Source: Nitrosopumilales archaeon
GTDB lineage: Archaea > Thermoproteota > Nitrososphaeria > Nitrososphaerales > Nitrosopumilaceae
DNA length: 6,333 bases
Direction: 5' to 3'
Assembly: GCA_016838795.1 (NCBI GenBank)
Contig: JAEHKQ010000103.1
Coordinates: forward strand, 1 to 6,333
Both the position numbers and the translations under genes were made by a program. The notes under the pieces are model-generated. The model searched no databases. It was not told the DNA's origin and saw only the letters and a list, made by a program, of their open reading frames with translations. The first letter of the stretch is position 1; each line of letters begins with the position of its first letter. Shown here piece after piece: positions 1 to 6,121 of this stretch.

Positions 1-446
1 AAGTAAACATTCAATTTTTCTAATTGATTTGTCAGTTGGAAAGAGGTAGTGGTGACAAAGGTTTTTGGTGAGTTGTTAAATTCCCTATTAGTGTGGAAAC
101 CTCCAAGAGTATAGATAAACTTACTAGAGTATTTTTTTGCAACATCGATAACATCTTGACACAGTGAATGTAATTCTTCGTTTGTTTGAGGTTGGCCAAT
201 TCCACCACCGAACACAATCAGATCATCAGTGTATCGATACTCCCAATTTTCATCAGGTAAGCCGATGTAACCACCTTTGTCTATAACGTATGTCAGATTA
301 GAGGATTTTGCAAGTCTAAACCTCTGAGTTTTTAATTGTTTGTTGAGAAAGTCTATAACAATACCGCCAACATTGCCCATATCTTGCATAGCAGCAATGA
401 CAATGGGTTTTTTCAAATTTGGTTCTGATTCCTGAATAATATCCAT
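1..446 (-). CDS. PAC2-family protein (proteasome assembly chaperone-like), 3' end cut off by window edge
   Basis: The reverse strand from an ATG at 446 reads open to the window edge, giving 148 codons with no stop, so the C-terminal half is missing. The translation has the PAC2 (DUF75) pattern: a first beta strand (KKPIVIAAMQD, about residues 12-22), the turn MGNVGG (23-28), an amphipathic helix, a second strand with YIGLPDENWEYRY (60-72), the strand and glycine turn LIVFGGGIGQP (76-86), a long helix, and the strand IYTLGGFHTN (111-120). Archaeal and eukaryotic relatives help assemble or activate the 20S proteasome; some carry a C-terminal HbYX tail, which cannot be seen here. The ATG is preferred because the PAC2 fold begins right after it and a TATA-like box lies about 26 bases upstream. 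An in-frame stop (TAG) lies about 30 codons upstream. The client and partner are not shown by the sequence. Confidence 0.85.
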   Translation of the reverse strand, partial: MDIIQESEPNLKKPIVIAAMQDMGNVGGIVIDFLNKQLKTQRFRLAKSSNLTYVIDKGGYIGLPDENWEYRYTDDLIVFGGGIGQPQTNEELHSLCQDVIDVAKKYSSKFIYTLGGFHTNREFNNSPKTFVTTTSFQLTNQLEKLNVY

Positions 447-467
447 ATATTGAGTAATTCCTTTGAT

Positions 468-476
468 GATTAATAG
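468..476 (-). promoter_or_regulatory. TATA-like box of the PAC2 gene
   Basis: On the reverse strand this reads CTATTAATC. Its A/T core (469-474) is centred about 26 bases before the ATG at 446, so transcription would start at or next to the start codon and the mRNA would be leaderless. The element is short and inferred only from spacing and composition. Confidence 0.45.
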
Positions 477-506
477 TTGTCCTTTAATTGTGAAATTATC
501 CAAAAT

Positions 507-617
507 TTGTTTTATGAAACAGGCCCTCCTGTTCTAAGGTACAAGGGTGACAAAACCGAAATTACTTGGGAAGGAAAAAATCTAAAAGCCTTCGAAGCCT
601 ATCGGTTTGAGTGGTAG
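507..617 (+). pseudogene. Orphan C-terminal coding remnant or very small gene
   Basis: The plus-strand frame ending at TAG 615-617 is open back to a TAG at 474-476 and encodes a protein-like tail of about 36 residues. It begins with TTG at 507 (LFYETGPPVLRY) and ends with KAFEAYRFEW. The tail is rich in charged and aromatic residues (two Trp, three Tyr, three Phe from 507), alternates like beta strands and stops cleanly. There is no ATG start in frame; TTG at 477 or 507 are the only obvious alternatives, and no promoter or ribosome site favours either. It lies just before the permease operon on the same strand, where a substrate-binding protein gene often sits, so it may be the surviving 3' end of a deleted neighbour. 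I do not recognise the family. A chance open frame or a genuine short gene remains possible. Confidence 0.35.
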
Positions 618-645
618 TCTAGTAAACTGACAAAAGCAAACCTGT

Positions 646-657
646 AATTATAATAAA
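646..657 (+). promoter_or_regulatory. TATA-like box of the dppBC operon
   Basis: The run AATTATAATAAA is centred about 26-27 bases before the GTG at 678. That is the distance expected between an archaeal TATA box and the transcription start, so the message probably begins at the GTG itself. The purine-rich AAAAGCAAACC just upstream could act as the TFB-recognition element. Confidence 0.6.
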
Positions 658-677
658 CTCAAATCATTACAAAATTC

Positions 678-1733
678 GTGGGTCTAAAGAAATTCATTGG
701 AATCAGATTGATTACAATGTTTGGCGTTCTCATGGCCACACTGCTCCTTACAGTAATTCTGGTCGGTTCCAACATGGACATAATTCTAAAACAGGGAATC
801 AGTTTTCAAGTAAGGTCAGAGATTACAGAAAACCCAGCTATCGCTAAAAGTTTTTCAAGTGTTGATGAGTTCGAATCTTTTGTTCAGGATCAAATTGAAC
901 AACGGAGGAAGGCGCTTGGGCTGGACACCCCATGGTATTCTCCGCAAAGAATTGGCGTCACAATGTACAAAATTTTAATTTTGGATTTTGGCCGTGCCTC
1001 ATTTTTGACTAGCGATTCTGGTTCTTCGGACATCAGGGATATTCTGTTGGAAAAGCTCCCAAGAACAATTCTGTTGTTCACCACAGCTACCTTGATAATT
1101 TCTGTAATTGGGATTTATCTTGGAGCACTGGCTGGAAGTAAGGCAGGGTCAAAAATTGACAGACTCACGTCAACGTTTGCAGTAATTAGTTCTAGTTTTC
1201 CTGTTTGGTGGATTGGCATGATCATGATATTTCTTTTCGCCTTCGTTTACCAAATATTTCCAGCTAGGGCCACACCCTTAATTCCACCTTCAGATCCTGG
1301 CTATATTGCAGCCTTGCTCTACCACATGACACTACCGCTAATCACACTTGTTCTCATCGGTTTCGGTTCTTGGGCTTTTCTTGTCAGGAACTTTATGATT
1401 GGAATAATGCAGGAAGATTTTATCACCGCCAAAAAAACCATGGGGATAAGTCAGAAAAAAATTATCTATTCCCATGCTCTCAAAAATGCCGCTCCACCAA
1501 TCCTTACAATTCTAGCTCTAAGTTTGTCCGGTTCCTTAGGTGGTGCAATAATTACAGAAGCGGTGTTTGATTGGCCCGGAATGGGAAGGCTATACTTTGA
1601 AGCAATTACTGTGATGGACCTCCCGGTGATTATAGGAGCAACCTATGTCCTGACAGTATTTTTCCTGATTAGCATCTTCATTGCGGATTTGCTTTACGGG
1701 TACTTTGACCCAAGGGTGAAAACAGGTCAATGA
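678..1733 (+). CDS. dppB: ABC importer permease, DppB-type (peptide/nickel family)
   Basis: This is an inner permease subunit of a family-5 ABC importer. The 351 residues match the usual DppB length and order: an N-terminal membrane helix (about 9-30), a region outside the membrane (31-125) holding the family signature LGLDTPWY (80-87) and LDFGRASF (102-109), then the BPD_transp_1 membrane domain (about 128-345). The EAA-type cytoplasmic loop that docks the ATPase is at about 247-270 (TAKKTMG, conserved G256, H266, N270). The DppB hallmark TEAVFDWPGMGRL is at 293-305, and the end DPRVK at 344-348 is also typical. The start is GTG at 678. The next ATG, 13 codons in, would cut into the first helix. 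Its stop overlaps the start of dppC (ATGA at 1730-1733), so the two are translated together. The symbol marks the subfamily; the substrate could be peptides, nickel or another small solute. Confidence 0.92.
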   Translation: MGLKKFIGIRLITMFGVLMATLLLTVILVGSNMDIILKQGISFQVRSEITENPAIAKSFSSVDEFESFVQDQIEQRRKALGLDTPWYSPQRIGVTMYKILILDFGRASFLTSDSGSSDIRDILLEKLPRTILLFTTATLIISVIGIYLGALAGSKAGSKIDRLTSTFAVISSSFPVWWIGMIMIFLFAFVYQIFPARATPLIPPSDPGYIAALLYHMTLPLITLVLIGFGSWAFLVRNFMIGIMQEDFITAKKTMGISQKKIIYSHALKNAAPPILTILALSLSGSLGGAIITEAVFDWPGMGRLYFEAITVMDLPVIIGATYVLTVFFLISIFIADLLYGYFDPRVKTGQ

Positions 1734-3100
1734 GCGCCATATCTACAGAGGAAATAAAGCGGGAATTCCTCAAAAGCAAAATGGGTTTAGCCGGAATTGG
1801 CATTCTTGCAATTTTAGTAATAACTTCAATTGTTACTGTAATTATAATTCCAGTTGATACATTCAAGCAATGGAATAACCCAAGCTATTGGATTTCTTTT
1901 CCAAAGACTTCTACTCCAGTATGGGTGAATATGCTTACTTTTGAAAAAATTCCTGAACACCAAATCCTTGGCGACCCAATAACAAGCTCGGAAAGGTCAG
2001 GGGATATCTCTGTAGTAAATCACCAGTTTAATGTTAATTTTGATTATGATGATTTTCCTAATGATTTCATCTATGAATTTACTGCCAAGTATTCTGGCTC
2101 TCCTCTCCTACAGATGTCGGTGATTCGGCCAGATGGAATGGAGTTAGATCTTTTATCAACATCTCTCCCTAACTCAAAAACCACGATAATCCACAGTGAA
2201 AGAATTTTTTCAACTGATGCGTCCATAAAGAAAAACCTGTTTTTACAAAAGGAACAATTTGGTTTCCCCATAGACAAAATGTCGTCAGAGGATATTATTT
2301 TTTCAAACTCACAACTTCATGGGATTCAAAAAGGAAATTACATTTTCCTTGTAAACCTGTATGGGGTCAAAGCTGAAAATGAAATTTTAGATTCTCGGCT
2401 AATTATTGGAGGTAAGGCCTTTGGAATGATGGGGACCGATGAACTTAGGCGTGATCTTGCCATAGGCCTGCTTTTGGGTACACCTCTAGCATTGTTCATA
2501 GGACTAGCTGTTGCTATCGGATCAGTTGTTATGGGCTTACTCTATGGCGTCTATGCAGGATTCAAGGGAAAGAAAACCGATGAAGCAATGATGAGATTAA
2601 ATGATGTCGTTTACGCACTACCTGCATTACCATTTCTGATAATTCTTGCAGTTACAATTAGCAACAGTATTTTTATGATGGTTGGATTTCTGATGCTCTT
2701 TGGTTGGGTTGGCATTGCAAAGGTTTCTCGAAGCATGGCGCTACAAATCAAAACCAAAGGATATGTCGAGGCCTCAAAAATGATGGGCCAGAAGAATTCA
2801 AAAATTATTCTAAGACACATTGTGCCGCAACTATTACCATATGCTATGGCAAGCATTGCAATTTCTGTACCTGCAGCAATCACCACAGAAGCAGGACTCA
2901 GTTTTTTGGGATTGGGAGACCCGACCTTCCCAACCTGGGGCCAAATTCTCCATGACGCTAACATTTACGGAGCGGCACCACGCGGCTTGTGGTGGTGGAT
3001 TGCACCACCAGGAGTAATGATAGCAATAACAGGACTAGCCTTTGTGTTTATTGGCAATGCCTTGGATTCAATTGTTAATCCAAAGTTAAAGAAGCAGTAA
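1730..3100 (+). CDS. dppC: ABC importer permease, DppC-type, with a large extra extracytoplasmic domain
   Basis: This is the second membrane subunit, partner of the DppB-type protein. Residues 1-18 form the short cytoplasmic lead and 19-41 the first membrane helix. The DppC pattern resumes at GTDELRRDL (234-242; the usual form is GTDELGRD, so a Gly is replaced by Arg). It continues with the membrane domain (243-445), the EAA loop (GYVEASKMMG at 344-353, then H363 and P366) and the strong signature EAGLSFLGLG (387-396) followed by PTWGQIL. The protein has 456 residues against about 300 for ordinary DppC. The excess is a region of roughly 185 residues between helix 1 and GTDE (about 43-228), predicted to face outside, with many beta-prone stretches and no cysteine. 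The start is the ATG overlapping the dppB stop. No DppD/DppF ATPase gene follows, so that part must be encoded elsewhere. Confidence 0.92.
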   Translation: MSAISTEEIKREFLKSKMGLAGIGILAILVITSIVTVIIIPVDTFKQWNNPSYWISFPKTSTPVWVNMLTFEKIPEHQILGDPITSSERSGDISVVNHQFNVNFDYDDFPNDFIYEFTAKYSGSPLLQMSVIRPDGMELDLLSTSLPNSKTTIIHSERIFSTDASIKKNLFLQKEQFGFPIDKMSSEDIIFSNSQLHGIQKGNYIFLVNLYGVKAENEILDSRLIIGGKAFGMMGTDELRRDLAIGLLLGTPLALFIGLAVAIGSVVMGLLYGVYAGFKGKKTDEAMMRLNDVVYALPALPFLIILAVTISNSIFMMVGFLMLFGWVGIAKVSRSMALQIKTKGYVEASKMMGQKNSKIILRHIVPQLLPYAMASIAISVPAAITTEAGLSFLGLGDPTFPTWGQILHDANIYGAAPRGLWWWIAPPGVMIAITGLAFVFIGNALDSIVNPKLKKQ

Positions 3101-3101
3101 C

Positions 3102-3419
3102 CTACAAACTAAATTTTCGAATTAATTCAATGGTAGGATCATTCAGTTTTATGGTATAACACGCGGCATTTTCATCCTTTAATTCCGCTAGCTTGTTAGC
3201 AAATCTTTTTTTGTTTCCACCCGCTTCCGAGATACTATCTGATTCATCAAAGCAAATAGATCGTTGCTTCATGTTCAAATTATTTTTTAGGAGGAACGCA
3301 ATGAATTTTTTATAATTTCCAGTTTCATACCAGTCGATATTTTTTTCTTGACAGGTTTTAATCCATATTTCAATGGAGTTATTGTAAAGTACTTTTTTAC
3401 GTAAATCCTCTAGAGACAT
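3102..3419 (-). CDS. Uncharacterised 105-residue protein, last gene of the JAMM operon
   Basis: I do not recognise this family. The protein is small, probably soluble and mostly helical, with no signal peptide or membrane segment. Visible points are a charged N-terminal helix (MSLEDLRKKV), a segment with aromatic residues (IEIWIKTCQ..NIDWYETGNYKKFIAFLL, about 16-44), an acidic patch around residues 57-65 (FDESDSISE), a lysine-rich stretch at 70-82, and three scattered cysteines (23, 56, 87) that do not form a zinc-binding pair. The ATG at 3419 lies 9 bases after the stop of the zinc-ribbon gene, with no Shine-Dalgarno site, so it is most likely translated from the same mRNA. The stop TAG is separated by one base from the dppC stop on the other strand. 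It is likely real because the frame is full length, tightly packed and on the operon strand. Confidence 0.7.
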   Translation of the reverse strand: MSLEDLRKKVLYNNSIEIWIKTCQEKNIDWYETGNYKKFIAFLLKNNLNMKQRSICFDESDSISEAGGNKKRFANKLAELKDENAACYTIKLNDPTIELIRKFSL

Positions 3420-3428
3420 TTTTTTATT

Positions 3429-3797
3429 TTAAAAGTCTGCTCGTTTTATTTTAGAGCCACATCTAGGGCATGAACCACCTTTGTAACGATGGTTACAGAC
3501 TAGGCAAACGTACTTTACAGAAACTCCGCCTTGGCCCATTCCAAAAAATCCACCACTTCCCACATCTGAACCTCCGTAACCGCGCATACGACTCATGTAG
3601 CGACGGCGTAGTAATAGGGGAAATGCGATAAAGATTGCTAATGCGGCACCTAAACCATATGGAAAAGGAACAATTAACTGAATGCCAATACTAATGGCTA
3701 ATGACGCAAATAGAAATACCATATAAGTTTTGTAATTAAACAATTCATTATCAATTTCATTAAAAACCTTATAAAGCTTTGTCAGTTTTCTGTCCAC
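3429..3797 (-). CDS. Two-helix membrane protein with C-terminal zinc ribbon
   Basis: The 122 residues divide into clear parts: a charged cytoplasmic N-terminus (1-24), two membrane helices (about 25-43 and 46-63) joined by a tight turn (PFPYG), a basic stop sequence (RRRYMSRMR, 64-72), a glycine-rich flexible linker (73-92) and a C-terminal zinc ribbon with Cys98, Cys101, Cys110 and Cys113 (CLVC-x8-CPRC). The positive-inside rule puts both the N-terminus and the ribbon in the cytoplasm. Such ribbons bind Zn and usually mediate protein or nucleic acid contacts; the target here is unknown. The start is GTG at 3797, 8 bases after the stop of the JAMM gene, with no clear ribosome site. The next Met is residue 26, inside the first helix, so GTG is preferred. 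The spacing implies co-transcription with the JAMM gene, and the natural guess is a membrane anchor or adaptor for it. Confidence 0.8.
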   Translation of the reverse strand: MDRKLTKLYKVFNEIDNELFNYKTYMVFLFASLAISIGIQLIVPFPYGLGAALAIFIAFPLLLRRRYMSRMRGYGGSDVGSGGFFGMGQGGVSVKYVCLVCNHRYKGGSCPRCGSKIKRADF

Positions 3798-3805
3798 AAG
3801 TTTTC

Positions 3806-4204
3806 TTAGCTAATTGTTAATTTGATGGGGTCACCATTACTATCCCATGCAAAAATATCATCATCCTCATAAGGAGATTTTACAATCAAAGAAACTAATC
3901 CAAAAAAATTATGCAAGTCTGTAACTGATGGTTTAGCGGAACCACTCGGATGTGAATGTACGGTTCCAACATAACTCAAGTCAAAGGGAAGGAATGAGTG
4001 AGGAAAGCCAGCAAAGGTTGGACCGCTCTCTGAAAAGGGTGGCACTACAAGTCCATCAATTGTGACATTTCCTTTTTTGGATTTTCCCTTTAAAATTAAC
4101 ATTCCTTCATTTGGATGATTCATCTTACAATATGACAAAATTCCATCCCTGGTGTCTTTTTTCAGAGTTATTTGACGCTCGATTTTTTCTTTTTTAAATA
4201 TCAT
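3806..4204 (-). CDS. JAMM/MPN+ metalloprotease (putative deubiquitinase-like isopeptidase)
   Basis: This is a stand-alone JAB/MPN domain of 132 residues, the size of archaeal JAMM proteins such as the Haloferax desampylase HvJAMM1. The full catalytic signature is present: Glu33 in PNEGMLILKG, then His83-Ser-His85-Pro, seven residues, Ser93, two residues and Asp96. By family knowledge His83, His85 and Asp96 bind zinc, Glu33 activates the water and Ser93 steadies the transition state. The enzyme should therefore be active. The expected reaction is cutting of isopeptide or C-terminal peptide bonds to ubiquitin-like modifiers; processing sulfur-carrier proteins is an alternative. There is no signal peptide, so it acts in the cytoplasm. 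It is the first gene of a three-gene operon whose second gene encodes a membrane-bound zinc ribbon. ATG at 4204 is supported by a TATA-like box about 26 bases upstream. Confidence 0.9.
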   Translation of the reverse strand: MIFKKEKIERQITLKKDTRDGILSYCKMNHPNEGMLILKGKSKKGNVTIDGLVVPPFSESGPTFAGFPHSFLPFDLSYVGTVHSHPSGSAKPSVTDLHNFFGLVSLIVKSPYEDDDIFAWDSNGDPIKLTIS

Positions 4205-4219
4205 TGGAATAACTTGTTT

Positions 4220-4239
4220 CTAAAATTAATTAATTTTAG
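4220..4239 (-). promoter_or_regulatory. Perfect 20-bp palindrome holding the JAMM operon TATA box
   Basis: CTAAAATTAATTAATTTTAG is its own reverse complement over all 20 bases. Its centre is 26 bases before the ATG of the JAMM gene at 4204, so the TTAATTAA core is well placed as the TATA box of a leaderless transcript. The symmetry could also let a dimeric repressor bind across the box, or be a by-product of A/T richness. It sits in the 41-base gap after the coiled-coil gene, so the JAMM operon likely has its own promoter. Confidence 0.55.
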
Positions 4240-4245
4240 TTTTTT

Positions 4246-5523
4246 TCACACAATCCTATATTTAGAGGAAGAGATTGCTTTCAGTTTTATTTCAATCTCA
4301 ATTACCACATTGGGGATCTCTTTTTTAGAGTTAGAAATGTCCTCTTCAAGAGTATGAGTTTTGGATTCAAGGTTTTGCTTATCATCACTTAGTTTGGATA
4401 ATTCTGATTCCTTTTGATTCAAATCCCTTACGCTGAAAACACTTAACGAGTCCTCCAGTTTTCCTTTTGTGGTATTAAATTCTGAAACCTTACTGATGAA
4501 ACTATCCAGCATCTCTGTGGTCTCATCGATTTGAGCAATGGTTTTATCAGGATCCTTCACAGATATTGAACTTGATAGTACATTTTTTCTGGCAGCCTGT
4601 AAAATTGTGATAATATCGGTCTTATTTTCAGCAGACAATACGACAAAAGGACGATCAATCAATTTTCCCATCAATTGTTTTTGATGTTTCTCAAGGGAGG
4701 TTATGTAGCTGTATTTACTGAGTGGTCTGGAAATTTTTGTAAATTGTAAATCAATTTCATGAGTAATTTGTCTCTTTTCAGAATCCAAATCAACAATCTG
4801 TTTTTTAATTTCTAAAAATTTAGCATACTCGTTTGAAGATTTTAGTTTATCAATGTCTTGTTCTATCTGCTCAGTTTTTTTATCTATGGCATTAATTGAG
4901 TCTTGTAATTGTTCCAGCTTAGTTCCACTTGTCTCCTGAAATTTTTTAAGACTAGAAATTTTATTTAGGTCATCCAAAACATCAGTAATGTTATCTTTCA
5001 TTTTTGTGTAATTATCCAACATGGTTTTGATTTCATCTAAATCCGATTTTTGGTTTGAAAGAATGAACTTTAGTTTATTTGCGTATTTTTTTGCAAAAAT
5101 ATGAATCACTCTTGTTTGTCGTCCCAATACGTCACCTATTTTTTTAAGAATTTGGGAGGATTTTTTATCAAAATTCAAAACATCGTCAATTGTTTTCAGG
5201 TCTGAGAATTTTGTATCTGCTTCTTTTTTGATGGTATCAATAACTTGGGTTTTGCCTCGTAGCACAAGCATTTTAAGATGCTTATCAATGTCATCCGTGT
5301 TCAGATCATCTCTTTCGAGTTTTTTTGCAATCTTTACTAATTCATAAAGTTGATAAGAAATTTTATTCTGGAAATATTTGGATTCTTCTATCAGAGTTTT
5401 TTCTCTCAGAGATGTAATTTCGTCAATAATATTTTTAACGTCAGATAGATGAATTTCTTTTTCTGATGGTGCTGTTTTCATTGTTTGTTTTTCATCTTTT
5501 TTCTTTCCCCAGCCGAAAACCAT
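4246..5523 (-). CDS. Long coiled-coil protein of unknown function
   Basis: I do not recognise a named family. From the ATG at 5523 the product is 425 residues and opens MVFGWGKKKDEK; the same frame has another ATG 8 codons earlier at 5547. I prefer 5523 because the TATA-like TTTAAT at 5546-5551 lies about 26 bases upstream and would overlap the earlier start codon. The protein is almost wholly helical and highly charged, has no cysteine, a single Trp (residue 5), and no signal or membrane segment. A helical N-terminal half (about 25-185) is followed by a strong heptad coiled coil (about 190-260). Next comes a globular-looking stretch with SRPLSKY and RPFVVLSAENKTDIITIL (about 265-315), and then a second coiled coil (about 365-402). 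This resembles scaffold or SMC/SbcC-arm-like proteins, but there are no Walker motifs, so it is not an SMC ATPase. It is probably transcribed apart from the JAMM operon. Confidence 0.8.
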   Translation of the reverse strand: MVFGWGKKKDEKQTMKTAPSEKEIHLSDVKNIIDEITSLREKTLIEESKYFQNKISYQLYELVKIAKKLERDDLNTDDIDKHLKMLVLRGKTQVIDTIKKEADTKFSDLKTIDDVLNFDKKSSQILKKIGDVLGRQTRVIHIFAKKYANKLKFILSNQKSDLDEIKTMLDNYTKMKDNITDVLDDLNKISSLKKFQETSGTKLEQLQDSINAIDKKTEQIEQDIDKLKSSNEYAKFLEIKKQIVDLDSEKRQITHEIDLQFTKISRPLSKYSYITSLEKHQKQLMGKLIDRPFVVLSAENKTDIITILQAARKNVLSSSISVKDPDKTIAQIDETTEMLDSFISKVSEFNTTKGKLEDSLSVFSVRDLNQKESELSKLSDDKQNLESKTHTLEEDISNSKKEIPNVVIEIEIKLKAISSSKYRIV

Positions 5524-5545
5524 TAGTAAATTTGTAACATACGGC

Positions 5546-5551
5546 ATTAAA
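5546..5551 (-). promoter_or_regulatory. TATA-like box of the coiled-coil gene
   Basis: On the reverse strand this reads TTTAAT, centred about 26 bases before the ATG at 5523, which fits a leaderless start there. It is a weak motif. The stronger TTTAATTAAA at 5581-5590 could instead drive a transcript starting near 5559, with the ATG at 5547 as start. Confidence 0.35.
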
Positions 5552-5580
5552 TGTGTTAGACTGGAATTATTCCTAGAAAC

Positions 5581-5590
5581 TTTAATTAAA
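5581..5590 (+). promoter_or_regulatory. Palindromic TATA-like box in the divergent gap
   Basis: TTTAATTAAA reads the same on both strands. On the plus strand it would place transcription start near 5611-5612, leaving a leader of about 7 bases before the SRPBCC gene at 5619. On the minus strand it could serve the coiled-coil gene. It shares the TTAATTAA core with the palindrome at 4220-4239. Confidence 0.5.
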
Positions 5591-5618
5591 ACACAACAAT
5601 GTCTGCAAGATTATCGAT

Positions 5619-6080
5619 ATGACGGAGCCAAAATCTTTTCATTCTGGAGAGGTAAAAAAATCAGTAATTATCAAAGCCCCCAAAGAAAATGTTTGGGAAA
5701 AAATTAGCAAGATTACGGAGCTGTCTTGGCTGAACGGTGTGAAAAAAACTGTTTTCAAGTCTAAAACAAAACAAGGAGTTGGAGCAATTCGTAAAATTAC
5801 GTTTGATGATGGTAATGTTGTTGAAGAGATTATTGTTGGCTGGAAAAATGAGGAATACTTTTCATATATAGCAACAAGTGGTTTGCCACTAAGGGCGTAT
5901 CATGCCACAATCTCACTAAAACCATTAGATAAAATGACTAGCCAAGTAACTTGGCAATCTTTTCTAAACAGTGATGAAATGACAAAAACACAGTTTTCAG
6001 AATTTTACAATTTTATGAGTTCCTTTTACAAAGATTCGTTGGGAAACCTAAAATCATCGCTTGAGCACCAGGAAATTTAG
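5619..6080 (+). CDS. SRPBCC / polyketide-cyclase-like (START-fold) small-ligand-binding protein
   Basis: The 153-residue product follows the layout of the polyketide_cyc2 branch of the SRPBCC superfamily. It starts with a strand and helix (VKKSVIIKAPKENVWEKIS, about 12-30), then the W at 37 and the strand of about 41-48. The typical turn GVGAIRKITFDDG (53-65) runs into VVEEIIVGW (67-75). Further strands follow (YFSYIAT, HATISLKPL, SQVTWQSFL), and the long C-terminal helix (about 122-149) closes the cavity. Members bind hydrophobic ligands in a deep pocket; some are cyclases or hydrolases, many have no known ligand, and no catalytic residue can be named here. There is no signal peptide, so it is cytoplasmic. 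ATG at 5619 begins just before the fold. It is divergent from the coiled-coil gene and 41 bases before the next plus-strand gene, which appears to have its own promoter. Confidence 0.85.
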   Translation: MTEPKSFHSGEVKKSVIIKAPKENVWEKISKITELSWLNGVKKTVFKSKTKQGVGAIRKITFDDGNVVEEIIVGWKNEEYFSYIATSGLPLRAYHATISLKPLDKMTSQVTWQSFLNSDEMTKTQFSEFYNFMSSFYKDSLGNLKSSLEHQEI

Positions 6081-6092
6081 TTAGGTCAAAGT

Positions 6093-6100
6093 GTAAATAC
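6093..6100 (+). promoter_or_regulatory. TATA-like box of the right-edge membrane protein gene
   Basis: GTAAATAC is centred about 26 bases before the ATG at 6122, the spacing expected for a leaderless archaeal transcript. It lies in the 41-base gap after the SRPBCC gene. The match is moderate. Confidence 0.4.
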
Positions 6101-6121
6101 AATATTTCATGAATAATTTTT

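Noticed and set aside
32..217. 61-codon reverse-strand frame near the left edge
   Set aside because: It overlaps the PAC2 gene on the same strand in another frame; the PAC2 frame has clear family motifs and this one does not.
2611..2964. 117-codon open frame on the reverse strand inside dppC
   Set aside because: It lies wholly opposite the most conserved part of the permease (EAA loop and SFLGLG motif), which explains its open state, and the product resembles no protein.
3890..3970. Possibility that the JAMM protein is an inactive MPN-minus type
   Set aside because: Glu33, His83, His85, Ser93 and Asp96 are all present with correct spacing, so there is no reason to call it inactive.
4246..5547. 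SMC/Rad50/SbcC-type ATPase
   Set aside because: Coiled coils are present, but no Walker A, Walker B or ABC signature motif is visible, and at about 425 residues it is shorter than those proteins.
5599..5622. Seven-codon frame (ATG to TGA) whose stop overlaps the SRPBCC start as ATGA, like a leader peptide
   Set aside because: The best TATA box (5581-5590) would start transcription near 5611, downstream of this ATG, so it is probably not in the mRNA. A different start site would reopen the question.
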